From NCBI RefSeq assembly GCF_019216885.1, contig NZ_JAAQRC020000001.1, positions 5,087,501-5,151,500 of the forward strand: DNA of 64,000 nucleotides, given 5' to 3'. The translations under genes and the position numbers were made by a program. Shown one piece after another: positions 18,972 through 28,634 of the stretch; the stretch's first letter is position 1; every line of letters begins with the position of its first letter. The notes beneath the pieces were generated by a model, which saw only the letters and a list, made by a program, of their open reading frames with translations, had not been told where the DNA came from and searched no databases. The DNA comes from Methylobacterium sp. SyP6R (GTDB taxonomy: Bacteria > Pseudomonadota > Alphaproteobacteria > Rhizobiales > Beijerinckiaceae).

Positions 18972-18988
18972 GTCCCGGACTTCTGGGC
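18972..18988 (-). repeat. right arm of the inverted repeat flanking the IS110-type gene
   Basis: GTCCCGGACTTCTGGGC is the reverse complement of the left arm at 17342-17358, apart from one missing C. Confidence 0.6.
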
Positions 18989-19256
18989 TTGGTGTCGGAA
19001 ATTCGAGATGGATCGACGGTCCCGTCGATCTCGGGCCTGCCCGAGATCGGATCGCTGCGTCAGCATCCTGGGCCGTTGGCATAACGCAGGAATCGCCTGG
19101 ATCATCCCGACCCTATTCGATGCACCTGCGCTCGGTCGATCTCGCGTAAGCCAGAACCATGTCGGGGCGAACAGGCCTTCTATCCCCGGGGCGCCGCGCC
19201 TGATCTCAGGCCGGACCCGACACATCCCCGGACGACACTCCCACCCGGGGGCCCGC

Positions 19257-20318
19257 TCACACCGCCGCCGCCATCGCCTCGCCGAAGGACTGCACCAGGC
19301 GCGCCTCCAGCTTGCCGTCCATGGCCGACAGGATCCCCATCGCGTCGGCCATCGGCATCGGGGACTTGTAGGGGCGGCGCTCCGTCAGGGCGGCGTAGAT
19401 GTCGCAGATGGTGAGCAGGCGGACCATGTCGCCGATCCGGTCGCCGGCGAGGCCGTCGGGATAGCCGGAGCCGTCGAGCATCTCGTGGTGGTGGCGCACC
19501 GCCGAGAGGGTCATCGGGTCGCGCTCGCCGCCGGCGAGCAGCACCTCGTGGCCGATGGCCGCATGGGTGCGCATCACGGCGAGTTCGTCCGCATCGAGGC
19601 GGCCGGGCTTGTTGAGGATCTCGAGGGGGATGCGGGCCTTGCCGACATCGTGGATCAGCGCGGCGCGCACGAAGCGGAACTGGTCCTCGTGCCGGAAGCC
19701 GAGATGCAGCGCGAATTGCGCGGCGAGGCCGGCCACCAGCAGGCAATGCTGGTAGGTGGCGTCGTCGTGGGTCCAGACCGTGTCGAGCCAGCGGGCGAGG
19801 CCGCCCTCCTGCACCGCGGTGAGGATCGGGCCCAGGCCGGCCTCGACGGTGCCCATGCGGATCGGCAGGCCGGCCCGGGTCTCCGCCATGAGGCCGGTCA
19901 GCGCCTCCCCGGCCCGGACGACGCCCTGGCTCACCGCCTGCTCGGCGGCGCCGGCCATGATCCCGGCCTGGTTGGCCAGGGCCGCCACGATCGTCTCGGG
20001 CGGCACGTAGGCGGGCATGCACACCGTCGCCCCGAGGGTCTTGGCGTGGCGCAGCGCATCCTGGGTCGCCTTGCGCAGGAGGCAGACCACCGGCAGGGGC
20101 CGGTCGGCGAAGCGGCGCTGGAGCGCGCGCAGGCAATGATCGGCCTCCGGCCGCGACAGCGTCAGGTCGGAGACGACGCCGGCCAGAGCCCGCCGGTCCC
20201 GCCACGTCTCCTCGGGTCCGACGACGTCGCAGATCCCGATCGCCCGCAGGGCCGCGCTGATCGCGGCGCTGCGGTCCGGCCTGTCGGTCACGAGGACGAA
20301 GGTCCTCTCGTCGGGCAT
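19257..20318 (-). CDS. HD-GYP domain response-regulator-like protein
   Basis: A 353-residue protein. Residues ~7-115 look like a degenerate receiver domain (FVLVTDRPDRSAAIS) with SDLTLSRPE where a phospho-acceptor region would lie. Residues ~180-345 form an HD-GYP phosphodiesterase domain with the metal-binding pair in ALIHDVGKARIP (His223-Asp224) and HHHEMLDGSGYPDGL (GYP at 285-287). It should hydrolyse c-di-GMP. The ATG was chosen over upstream in-frame starts because it follows GGGAGGG. Just before the stop is a helical FGEAMAAAV tail. Confidence 0.87.
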   Translation of the reverse strand: MPDERTFVLVTDRPDRSAAISAALRAIGICDVVGPEETWRDRRALAGVVSDLTLSRPEADHCLRALQRRFADRPLPVVCLLRKATQDALRHAKTLGATVCMPAYVPPETIVAALANQAGIMAGAAEQAVSQGVVRAGEALTGLMAETRAGLPIRMGTVEAGLGPILTAVQEGGLARWLDTVWTHDDATYQHCLLVAGLAAQFALHLGFRHEDQFRFVRAALIHDVGKARIPLEILNKPGRLDADELAVMRTHAAIGHEVLLAGGERDPMTLSAVRHHHEMLDGSGYPDGLAGDRIGDMVRLLTICDIYAALTERRPYKSPMPMADAMGILSAMDGKLEARLVQSFGEAMAAAV

Positions 20319-20718
20319 CGCGTCCCTCCCGGCGGCCGCACGGCCCCTTCTGTCCTCATCAGTTACCCGTCCAGTCCCGAACAAATGCTTACGGGGATGA
20401 TCGACAGAAAAGGTGCAGTGACGGCAAGAAGGAAACAAAACCGCTCATCGGCAGCGAAAGCCGCCGGCCGCGCCCGCCGCCCGGCCTCGTCGCGGCCCCG
20501 GCGCTCCTTGCCGAGGATTGTCCCGCAAGACCGGATGCCTCTGCGTTATCGTCCTTGTAACGGTTAGGCCGCATGGTCGCGACGCGCTCGATTGAATCGG
20601 GGCACTCTCTCGGCCGGGTCCGTCCTGCGGCACCGGCCGTCTGCCTGCAACCCGTCGGCGACCCGGACCGGCCGCGTTCCGACACCCGGGGACGGCTCGC
20701 CCTCACCCAAGGCCCTCG
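20319..20718. other. intergenic region between divergent HD-GYP and chemoreceptor genes
   Basis: 400 bp between divergently transcribed genes, expected to hold both promoters. A 56-codon Arg/Lys-rich frame (20397-20567, +) is open but has no good ribosome-binding site and is not called as a gene. No clear -35/-10 pair stands out. Confidence 0.55.
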
Positions 20719-22395
20719 ATGTCGCTCAAGATCGCCGCCCGGATCCAGGCCCTGACCGGCGTCGCGCTGGTCGGGCTCCTCCTCATCCTCGGCCTGTCCG
20801 CCTACGATCTCGCGGGCGCGGTCACCAGCGGCCGCTCCCTCAAGACGAAGGACCTGGTGGACGCCGCCCACAGCCTGCTGGTGCATTTCGAATCCGAGGA
20901 GCGTGCCGGGCGGATGACCCGGGACTCCGCCCAGAAGACCGCCGCCGCGGCGATCGGCGCCTTGCGCTACGGCAATGGCGAGTTCTTCTGGATCAACGAC
21001 ATGCAGTCGCGGCTGGTCGCGCATGCCGATGCCAAGCTGGTCGGCCGGGACGTCAGCGGCCTCGCCGAGCCGTCCGGCCGCAAGTTCTTCGCCGCGATGA
21101 TGCGCAAGGTCGAGGCGGACGGCGCGGCCTTCGAGACCTACACGTGGACGCGGCCGGGCTCCGACGTGCCGGTCGAGAAGGTATCCTATGCCCGCAGCTT
21201 CCGGCCCTGGGGCTGGGTCGTCGGCTCCGGCATCTATGCCGACGACACCGCGGTCCAGGTCCATGGCTGGCTGAAGAACCTGTTCGTCGGCGCCGGCCTG
21301 GTGGCGCTCCTCGTCGCCGCCGCCGCGACGCTGATCGGCCGCAGCATCGCCCGGCCGCTGGTCGGGCTCTCCGGCAGCATGGCGGCGCTCGCCGCCGGCC
21401 GGCTCGACGAGACGGTGCCGGCAACGGCGCGCCGCGACGAGATCGGCGCCATGGCCGCGGCCGTGCAGGTGTTCAAGGAGAGCATGCTGCGGGCCCGCGC
21501 CCTGGAGCAGGAGACGGCTTTGGCCCGCGTCTCGGCCGAGGAGCAGCGCCGCGCCGGGATGCGCCAGATGGCCGATGCCTTCGAGGCGGCGGTCGGCGGC
21601 ATCGTCGGCCGGGTCTCGGCCTCGGCCACCGAGTTGCAGGCCACGGCGCAGGCCATGACCGCCACCGCGCGGGAGACCGCCAGCCAGTCCAACGGCGTGG
21701 CGGCCGCGGCCGCCCAGGCCGCCGCGAATGTCGGCACGGTCGCCGCCGCCGCGGAGGAACTCGGCGCCTCGGTCGGCGAGATCGGCCGCCAGGTCGACGG
21801 CTCGGCGCGGCTCGCCCAGGCCGCCGTCGCGGAAGCCGGGCAGACCGCCCGGGAGGTGCGCACGCTGACCGAGGCCACCGCCCGGATCGGCGACGTGGTC
21901 GGGCTGATCTCGTCCATCGCCAGCCAGACCAACCTCCTGGCGCTCAACGCCACGATCGAGGCGGCCCGGGCCGGCGCGGCGGGACGCGGCTTTGCCGTGG
22001 TGGCGGCGGAGGTGAAGGAACTCGCCGGCCAGACCGCGAAGGCCACCGAGGAGATCACCAGCCAGATCGCGGCGATCCAGGCCTCGACCGGCCAGGCGGC
22101 GAGCGCGATCGGCGGGATCACCGCGCGGATCGAGGAGATCTCGACCGTCGCGACGGGCATCGCGGCGGCGGTGGAGGAGCAGGGGTCGGCAACCCAGGAG
22201 ATCGTCCGCAACGTTTCCCAGGCGGCGGCCGGCACCGACGAGGTGACCCACGGCGTCGCGGCGGTCGCAGGCGTCGCCGAGCAATCCGGGATCTCGGCGT
22301 CCCAAGTCCTGGCGGCATCCTCCGAGCTGTCGCGGCAGTCCGAGCATCTCGGCGCCGAGGTGAACCGTTTCCTCGCCACCGTCCGGGCGGCGTAA
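20719..22395 (+). CDS. methyl-accepting chemotaxis protein with single Cache sensor
   Basis: A 558-residue chemoreceptor: membrane segment at residues 11-30, then a periplasmic single-Cache domain (~32-190) with [21 protein letters not shown] and [14 protein letters not shown] second membrane segment follows at ~190-215, then a HAMP domain and a long coiled-coil signalling domain. The conserved hairpin tip reads [19 protein letters not shown], followed by [15 protein letters not shown]. It should signal to CheA/CheW. No C-terminal CheR-tethering pentapeptide is seen. The ligand is unknown; related Cache domains often bind small organic acids. Confidence 0.93.
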   Translation: MSLKIAARIQALTGVALVGLLLILGLSAYDLAGAVTSGRSLKTKDLVDAAHSLLVHFESEERAGRMTRDSAQKTAAAAIGALRYGNGEFFWINDMQSRLVAHADAKLVGRDVSGLAEPSGRKFFAAMMRKVEADGAAFETYTWTRPGSDVPVEKVSYARSFRPWGWVVGSGIYADDTAVQVHGWLKNLFVGAGLVALLVAAAATLIGRSIARPLVGLSGSMAALAAGRLDETVPATARRDEIGAMAAAVQVFKESMLRARALEQETALARVSAEEQRRAGMRQMADAFEAAVGGIVGRVSASATELQATAQAMTATARETASQSNGVAAAAAQAAANVGTVAAAAEELGASVGEIGRQVDGSARLAQAAVAEAGQTAREVRTLTEATARIGDVVGLISSIASQTNLLALNATIEAARAGAAGRGFAVVAAEVKELAGQTAKATEEITSQIAAIQASTGQAASAIGGITARIEEISTVATGIAAAVEEQGSATQEIVRNVSQAAAGTDEVTHGVAAVAGVAEQSGISASQVLAASSELSRQSEHLGAEVNRFLATVRAA

Positions 22396-22784
22396 TGCCG
22401 GGCCTCGCGGGCTCGCCGACCGCCATGCGAGCGCGCGATCCGGCATGAAGACAGTCATCCGTGACCTGCCGCCCGGGACCGATACGATCCCGGGCGGCGG
22501 ATGAATGTCCGCCTTCTCCCGATGACGATGCCGTCCGGCCACATCAGGGTGTGGGAAAGACCGAGTGATCGCCGCGCCCCGTCCGATGGTGCGGCGAAGG
22601 GATCGCTCGACTGTCCGGCGAAACGACGGCGGGACAAAAAATCGACCGCAATACTTGATATGATGCCGGATAATCAATCGCTGCACATTGTTTCTCGATG
22701 TATCCGCCAGCATGATCGTCATCCGGACTTCATACGGCCAAGCTAGGCGGCGGCTCCGAACGGACTAAAGACTCCGAGGGGCTC
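22396..22784. other. intergenic region before the autotransporter gene
   Basis: 389 bp without a supported gene. It contains an 11-bp perfect stem at 22468-22498 and an unusually AT-rich patch at ~22640-22710 that may include the autotransporter promoter. I could not pick a convincing -35/-10 pair. Confidence 0.55.
22468..22498 (+). terminator. hairpin downstream of the chemoreceptor gene
   Basis: GCCGCCCGGGA / TCCCGGGCGGC form a perfect 11-bp stem around a 9-base loop, ~70 bp after the stop. There is no T tract, so terminator function is only likely. Confidence 0.5.
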
Positions 22785-25700
22785 ATGCGATCGAAACTCA
22801 ACGTCGCCCTGCTGGCGGCGACATGCCTGTTCCCGGTCGAAGCCTGGGCGCAAACCGTGCCGACCTCGCCGCCGGTGGGATTTGCCAACAGCACCTCGGT
22901 CAATCCGGGCACGGTGCTGAACCGCGTGCTCGACTCGTATACCGGGCTCCTGACCGGCGATCCGGCGGTGCTGACCCAGAACTACCAGACCGTCGTCACG
23001 ATGACGCGGGGCCGGACCGAGGCGCAGACCCTCGCGGCGATCCACGACGACCGCACCGGCCAGGCCTACAGCATCCTCAACGGCCTCGGGCCGCTGACCT
23101 CGGCCTATCTCACGGGTGCGGGCGCCTCGTTTACCGGCACCACCCCGACGACCTTGACGCCGACCACCTACGTCGCCACGACGCTCGCCGACTACGCCGC
23201 CAACATCCGCACCGGCAACAACGCCAATGCCGGGTCGCGGACCTTCGGCAACGGCACGGCGACGCCGCTCGCGGCGGCCGTCGCCTTCATCGACGATGTC
23301 GCCCGCGCCAGCGGCTCGACCGAGCCGGCCAAGCGCATCTTCGCCCGCTACCAGGGCGACAATCCCGCCATCAACCCGCTCGATCCCCGCTTCAACAATT
23401 ACAGCGCGACGACGAACCGGACCGCCCTCTCGACCCGCGACACCGCGGGCCTGGTGGTGCCGACCTACCTGTCGAACTTCCCCGTCCCGGCGGTCTACGG
23501 CACGGTCGACCGGTGGGTGCGCGGCTTCACGGTCACGCAAGCGATGATCGACGCCAATGGCGGCCGGCCGCTCACCGTGCCGAATGTCGGCACCTTCTCG
23601 GGCGGCGTCTTCACCGCGGCGACCTTCGGGGTCGGCGATTACGTGCCGGGCATCGGGACCTCGCCGCGCCCCTACCGCGTCTCGACCGACGTGAGCGTGC
23701 CCACGCCGCTGCGGCAGATCATCAACAGCACCAATCCTTACGCCGACGGCGCCTATCCGAGCGGCCACACCAATTCCGGCTCGATGCAGGCGCTGGCCAC
23801 CGCCTTCCTGGTGCCGGAGCGGGCCCAGCAGCTCCTGACCCGGGCCTCGGAACTCGGCTACAACCGCATCCTCGCCGGCATGCACTCGCCCGCCGACGTG
23901 ATCGGCGGCCGGATGGAATCGACGGCGATCGTCGCCACCAACATCTACGGGGCGCTCTACGACGCCAGCGGCAACCGGGTCGACTGGACCAACCCGGCCA
24001 ACACCGCCGCCTACGGGGTCTACCAGGCCTACCGCCAGACGCAGTCCTACCTCGCCTCCTCCTGCGGCGCGGCGAGCGTCGCCGCCTGCCTGAACACCGC
24101 CTCCGGCAGCCAGGACGCCTTCGGCAACGCGGCACAGAACAAGGCGGACTACACCGCCCGCCTGACCTACGGCTTCCAGCCCACCGGCACCGTCACGCCG
24201 ATGACCGCCGCCGACGTGCCGCTCCAGGCGCAGGTGCTGCTTCTCACCCGCTTCCCCTACCTCACCGACGCCCAGCGCACCGAGGTGCTGGCGAGCACCG
24301 GCCTGCCCTCCGGCTACCCGATCCTGAGCGGCAACACCTATGACGGCTGGGGCCGGCTGAACCTCTACGCCGCCTTCGACGGCTACGGCGCCTTCACCCG
24401 CGCCGTCACGGTGACGATGGACGCTGCGCAAGGCGGCACCTCGGCCTTCGATACCTGGCGCAACGACATCTCCGGCCAGGGCTCGCTCACCAAGGCCGGC
24501 ACCGGCACCCTGGTGCTGACCGGCACCAACACCTATGCCGGCGGCACCACCGTGTCGGGCGGCACCCTCGTCGGCCACGCCCAGGCCTTCGGCTCCGGGG
24601 CGATCCGCAACGATGCCAGCCTGGTCCTCGATCAGGCGAGCGACGCCGCCATGGCCAACGCGATCTCCGGCTCCGGCAGCCTGACCAAGCTCAATGCCGG
24701 CACCCTGACGCTGACCGGCCAGAGCGGCTTCACCGGCGCGACCGCCGTCCTCGGCGGCGGGCTGGCGGTGAACGGGTCGCTTGCCGGCTCGGCCGTCACG
24801 GTCGGCCCGGGCGCCCGCCTCGGCGGCACCGGCACGGTCGGCGGGATCGTGGCGCAATCCGGCGCCACGGTCGCCCCCGGCAACTCCATCGGTACCCTGT
24901 CGGTCGCCGGCAACGCCGCCTTCGCACCCGGCTCCACGCTCCAGGTCGAGGCCAATGCGAGCGGCCAGTCCGACCGCCTCGCCGCCACCGGGGCCGCCAC
25001 CCTCCAGGGCGGCACCGTCCAGGTGCTGGCGCAAAACGGCAGCTACAACCCCCGCACCGGCTACACCATCCTGTCGGCCAACGGTGGGGTCACCGGCACC
25101 TTCGCGGGCGTCTCCTCCACCCTCGCCTTCCTCACCCCGACGCTCCGCTACCAGACGGCGCAAGTCGACCTCACGCTCACCCGCAACGACGTCGCCTTCG
25201 CCACCATCGCCCGGTCCCGCAACCAGGCGGCGGTCGCCAACGCCGTCCAGGGTGCCGGGTCGGGCGCAGGCCTCTACAACCGGACCGTCGGCCTCACCAC
25301 GCCGGAGGCCGTCACCGCCTTCCAGGCGCTCACCGGCGACATCCACGCCAGCTCGGTCTCGGCCGCTTACGAGACCGCGTTCTTCGTCCGCGAGGCGATC
25401 CTCGACCGGCTGCGCTGGTCGGGCGAGGCCACCCGCGACTACGGCAGCCTGCCCGCCACCTACACCGCCGACCTGCCCGGCCGCGCCGCCCCGGTCGCCC
25501 CGGTGCCGGTGCGGGTGCTCGATCCCCGCGTGTTCGGCCTGTGGGGCCAGGGCTTCGGCAGCTTCGGCCAGGCCCGCAGCGACGGTAACGCCGTCACCCT
25601 CAACCGCGACACCGCCGGCTTCGTGCTCGGCGCCGATCTGCGGCTGGAGAGCGGCATCACGCTCGGCGTCGCTGGCGGCTACACCCGCACCAACCTCGAC

Positions 25701-26387
25701 GCGCCCGGCCAGACGGCGAGCGGTACGATCGAGAGTGGGTTCGGCGGTATCTACGGCGGCTACGAGGCCGGTCCCTTCGCCCTGCGCCTGGGGGCGGTCT
25801 ATGCCGACAACAGCCTGCGCCTGCGCCGCAGCGTGGTCGTCCCCGGGTTCTCGGAGACCGAGAGCGCCCGCTACGGCGGCTCGACGTTCCAGGGCTTCGG
25901 CGAGATCGGCTACCGGATCGCGCTCGGGGCGGGCGTGCTCGGCAAGACCTCGGTGGTCTCGGCATCCTACATCGAGCCGTTCGTGGGCGGGGCCTATGTC
26001 GGCATCGATCGCGACCGGTTCGCCGAGACGGGTGGCGTCGCGGCCCTGAGCGGCGCCTCGCGGTTGTCGGAGATCCCGACGCTGACGGCGGGCGTGCGCG
26101 GGCAGACGGAGGTCGATCTGGGCTTCGGCGCCCCGGTGTCGCTGCACGGGCTGGTGGGCTACCGGCGCGCCTTCGGGGACGTGATCCCGACGGCGTTGCT
26201 GGCCTTCGGGACGGGCCCGAGCTTCGTGACGGCGGGGATCCCGATCACCCGGGACGCGCTGGTGGCCTCGGCGGGGATGGATCTGCGGGTGTCGCGGGCG
26301 GCGACGATCGGCGTGTCGTATACCGGCCAGGTGGGTTCGCGGGCCGAGGACCACGCGGTGAAGGGGACCTTCACCTACCGGTTCTGA
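22785..26387 (+). CDS. autotransporter with PAP2 acid-phosphatase passenger
   Basis: A 1200-residue exported protein. Residues 1-22 are a signal peptide ending EAWA. Residues ~40-420 are a PAP2/acid-phosphatase-like domain with YPSGHTNSG (PSGH near residue 325) and NRILAGMHSPADVIGG (R-x5-H-x3-D, His near residue 367). The first K-x6-RP motif is not obvious. Residues ~560-780 are Gly/Thr-rich beta-helix passenger repeats with GTLVLTGTNTYAGGTTVSGG, typical of autotransporters. From about residue 915 (VFGLWGQGFGSFG) to the C-terminal FTYRF is the outer-membrane beta-barrel. It should display a phosphatase on the cell surface. Confidence 0.88.
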   Translation: MRSKLNVALLAATCLFPVEAWAQTVPTSPPVGFANSTSVNPGTVLNRVLDSYTGLLTGDPAVLTQNYQTVVTMTRGRTEAQTLAAIHDDRTGQAYSILNGLGPLTSAYLTGAGASFTGTTPTTLTPTTYVATTLADYAANIRTGNNANAGSRTFGNGTATPLAAAVAFIDDVARASGSTEPAKRIFARYQGDNPAINPLDPRFNNYSATTNRTALSTRDTAGLVVPTYLSNFPVPAVYGTVDRWVRGFTVTQAMIDANGGRPLTVPNVGTFSGGVFTAATFGVGDYVPGIGTSPRPYRVSTDVSVPTPLRQIINSTNPYADGAYPSGHTNSGSMQALATAFLVPERAQQLLTRASELGYNRILAGMHSPADVIGGRMESTAIVATNIYGALYDASGNRVDWTNPANTAAYGVYQAYRQTQSYLASSCGAASVAACLNTASGSQDAFGNAAQNKADYTARLTYGFQPTGTVTPMTAADVPLQAQVLLLTRFPYLTDAQRTEVLASTGLPSGYPILSGNTYDGWGRLNLYAAFDGYGAFTRAVTVTMDAAQGGTSAFDTWRNDISGQGSLTKAGTGTLVLTGTNTYAGGTTVSGGTLVGHAQAFGSGAIRNDASLVLDQASDAAMANAISGSGSLTKLNAGTLTLTGQSGFTGATAVLGGGLAVNGSLAGSAVTVGPGARLGGTGTVGGIVAQSGATVAPGNSIGTLSVAGNAAFAPGSTLQVEANASGQSDRLAATGAATLQGGTVQVLAQNGSYNPRTGYTILSANGGVTGTFAGVSSTLAFLTPTLRYQTAQVDLTLTRNDVAFATIARSRNQAAVANAVQGAGSGAGLYNRTVGLTTPEAVTAFQALTGDIHASSVSAAYETAFFVREAILDRLRWSGEATRDYGSLPATYTADLPGRAAPVAPVPVRVLDPRVFGLWGQGFGSFGQARSDGNAVTLNRDTAGFVLGADLRLESGITLGVAGGYTRTNLDAPGQTASGTIESGFGGIYGGYEAGPFALRLGAVYADNSLRLRRSVVVPGFSETESARYGGSTFQGFGEIGYRIALGAGVLGKTSVVSASYIEPFVGGAYVGIDRDRFAETGGVAALSGASRLSEIPTLTAGVRGQTEVDLGFGAPVSLHGLVGYRRAFGDVIPTALLAFGTGPSFVTAGIPITRDALVASAGMDLRVSRAATIGVSYTGQVGSRAEDHAVKGTFTYRF

Positions 26388-26432
26388 GCCTCGGCACAGG
26401 TGGGAAAGGGGGCGCGGCGCGAGCCGCATCCC

Positions 26433-26460
26433 AACCCTCCCCCCTCTGCGGGGGAGGGTT
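26433..26460. terminator. GC-rich hairpin downstream of the autotransporter
   Basis: AACCCTCCCCC / GGGGGAGGGTT form an 11-bp perfect stem with a 6-base loop, 45 bp after the stop. It lies between convergent genes and lacks a T tract. It could be a terminator or a copy of a short intergenic repeat. Confidence 0.5.
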
Positions 26461-26486
26461 CGGAGCGCGCGTCCGTGTCAGGCCGC

Positions 26487-26690
26487 TCACGCCGCCTGGC
26501 GATGCGCCACCGGGCAGCGGTCCGGGGTCCCCTCGTCGTCCGTGCTCCAGCGGCAGACCGGGCGGCCGGTGTGCGGATCGAGGGACCAGGTGGCGCGCAG
26601 GGCAGCCTTCGGCGCCGGCACGGCGGGGGCCGCGGGCAGGCGGGCGGACACGGCGCCCTTCGGCGCGAAGGGCAGAATGGTGAAGGTCAT
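26487..26690 (-). CDS. small hypothetical protein
   Basis: A 67-residue protein starting after GAGAGGTG at good spacing. It has an Ala/Pro-rich N-terminal half, then TWSLDPHTGRPVCRWS and two cysteines. Third codon positions are strongly G/C-biased. I recognise no family. Confidence 0.55.
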   Translation of the reverse strand: MTFTILPFAPKGAVSARLPAAPAVPAPKAALRATWSLDPHTGRPVCRWSTDDEGTPDRCPVAHRQAA

Positions 26691-27066
26691 GATGCACCTC
26701 TCGGGGGCGGCCGTCCGCGCGGCCGGCGCCCACGAGAGAGCGCCCGATCAGGCGTCCCTGCGAGAAGCGGCCGGCACGAACGGCGCGGTCGATCGACTGT
26801 GACTGTCGCTCGGCATGGGGTTGATCGGTCCTGGAGTGAGGTGGCGGGGCGCGAGACATACACCCGGGCCACGGGGGCTCCATACGCCTCCGGACCGGCG
26901 TGTCAATGCTCATTCACCGGCCAACCATCCGAAAGATTCGCGCCTCCCGCGTGAGGCGGCGCGCTCCCCGCGCAGGGGCGGGATGAAGTGGGGGGAGGTG
27001 CGGCGGGGGCGGCTTTCCGCTACGGCTCGGGCGGGCGCCAGGAGTCCGACAGGGAGCGCGGGACGG
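26691..27066. other. gene-less stretch before the MFS transporter
   Basis: About 375 bp between divergent genes. No open frame with normal coding composition was found. It should hold promoters for both neighbours, but no clear motif was identified. Confidence 0.5.
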
Positions 27067-28440
27067 ATGACGGGAGCGGCGGGGCCGGTGACGGCGGAGG
27101 TGGCCGACGGCCTGCCGACCCGGGAGAGGCTGTGGGCGATGCTGGCGATCGGCATCGCCATGTCGATGGCGGTGCTCGACGGCGCCATCGTCAACGTCGC
27201 CCTGCCGGTGGTGGCCCGGGACCTCCAGGTCAGCCCGGGCGCCGCGATCTTCGTCACCAACGGCTACCAGCTCGCCGTCACCGCCTCCCTGCTGCCTCTG
27301 GCCTCGCTCGGCGACATCCTCGGCTACAAGCGGGTCTATTGCACGGGGCTGGCCCTGTTCGCCGCCGCCTCGCTCGCCTGCGCGCTCGCCGGCTCGCTGC
27401 CGGTGCTGGTCGCGGCCCGCATCGTCCAGGGGCTCGGCGCCGCCGGCATCATGAGCGTCAACATCGCGCTCGTGCGCTTCATCTATCCGCACCGGATGAT
27501 CGGGCGCGGCGTCGGCACCATGGCGCTCATCGTGGCGATCGCCTCCGCGGCGGGCCCGAGCGTCGCGGCCGCCGTGCTGTCGGTGGCGAGTTGGCCGTGG
27601 CTGTTTCTCGTCAACGTGCCGCTCGGCCTCGCGGCGCTGACGCTCGCCACCCGGATGCTGCCGGCGACGCCCCGCAGCGGCGCCCGCTTCGATGCCCTGA
27701 GCGCGCTCCTCAACGCCCTGTTCTTCTGCCTGCTGATCACCGGCGTCGACGGGCTCGGCGAGCCGGGACGGAGCGGCACGGCGCTCGCCCTGCTGGCCGG
27801 GGCCGCCGTGATCGGTGGCGCCTTCGTGTGGATGCAGGCCCGCCTCCCGGCCCCGCTCCTGCCGATCGACCTCCTGCGCATCCCGGTCTTCGCCTTGTCG
27901 ATGGTGAGCTCGGTCTGCTCGTTCTCGGCCCAGATGATGGCCTACGTGGCGCTGCCGTTCTACTTCCAGGACGTGCTCCACCTCACGAGCACCCAGACCG
28001 GCGTGCTGATGACGCCCTGGCCGATCGCCATCGCGGTGATCGCCCCCGTCGCCGGGCGGCTGGCCGACCGCTACCCGCCGGGGCTGCTCGGCGGCATCGG
28101 CCTCGTCGCCCTCTCGACCGGCCTCGCCCTGATGGCGAGCGCTCCCCCCGACGCCTCGCCGCTGGCGATCGCCCTGCGGCTGACGTTGTGCGGCCTCGGC
28201 TTCGGGCTGTTCCAGTCGCCCAACAACAAGGTGATCATCACCAGCGCCCCGCGGGAGCGCAGCGGCGGCGCCAGCGGCATGCAATCGACCGCCCGGCTGC
28301 TGGGCCAGTCCCTCGGCGCCGCGATGGTGGCGGTGATCTTCGGCTACCTCCACACCGGCGGCACCGTGACGGTGCTCTGGCTGGCGAGTGCCCTGGCGCT
28401 GGCCGGCTCGGTCGCGAGCGGGCTGCGGGTGCGGCGCTGA
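27067..28440 (+). CDS. MFS transporter, DHA2 (EmrB/QacA-like) family
   Basis: A 457-residue polytopic membrane protein. The first helix reads MAVLDGAIVNVALP, the DHA2-type motif (LDxTIVNVALP) with Gly for Thr. The second loop has LGDILGYKRVY (motif A), and helix 5 has the antiporter-type pattern AIASAAGPSVAAA. Such transporters export drugs or metabolites using the proton gradient. The ATG is preceded by GGGAG; upstream in-frame starts give a basic, non-conserved extension. The substrate is unknown. Confidence 0.85.
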   Translation: MTGAAGPVTAEVADGLPTRERLWAMLAIGIAMSMAVLDGAIVNVALPVVARDLQVSPGAAIFVTNGYQLAVTASLLPLASLGDILGYKRVYCTGLALFAAASLACALAGSLPVLVAARIVQGLGAAGIMSVNIALVRFIYPHRMIGRGVGTMALIVAIASAAGPSVAAAVLSVASWPWLFLVNVPLGLAALTLATRMLPATPRSGARFDALSALLNALFFCLLITGVDGLGEPGRSGTALALLAGAAVIGGAFVWMQARLPAPLLPIDLLRIPVFALSMVSSVCSFSAQMMAYVALPFYFQDVLHLTSTQTGVLMTPWPIAIAVIAPVAGRLADRYPPGLLGGIGLVALSTGLALMASAPPDASPLAIALRLTLCGLGFGLFQSPNNKVIITSAPRERSGGASGMQSTARLLGQSLGAAMVAVIFGYLHTGGTVTVLWLASALALAGSVASGLRVRR

Positions 28441-28634
28441 CGGAGCCCTACGGATCGCCGCGCGAGATGCGGCAGAGTGTCATACCCGAAATTAATGACG
28501 CGCAGAGGTTGAATTCGCGGTTCCGACGACTCCCATGGATGAAACCGCCGGCCTAAAACGTGGCCGGTGAACCGGCCGGCAAGGACCGGGACCTGGGAAC
28601 CGGTGCCTTGGGGACCGGACGCAAGGAGGGCAGC

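Larger units (their letters stand above)
18654..19256. other. gene-less stretch to the right of the IS110 gene
   Basis: About 600 bp with no convincing coding frame. Open frames here lack the G/C third-position bias of neighbouring genes. It holds a hairpin at 18897-18923 and the right arm of an inverted repeat at 18972-18988. Base composition is less GC-rich around 18890-18970 than elsewhere. It may include the right end of the IS element. Confidence 0.6.

Noticed and set aside
20397..20567. 56-codon Arg/Lys-rich frame in the HD-GYP/chemoreceptor interval
   Set aside because: No ribosome-binding site at proper distance, poor third-position bias and no family.
22743..26429. 1228-codon open frame antisense to the autotransporter
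   Set aside because: High GC leaves few stops in the opposite frame. The product is His/Arg/Gly-rich with no recognisable domain, while the + strand encodes a complete autotransporter.
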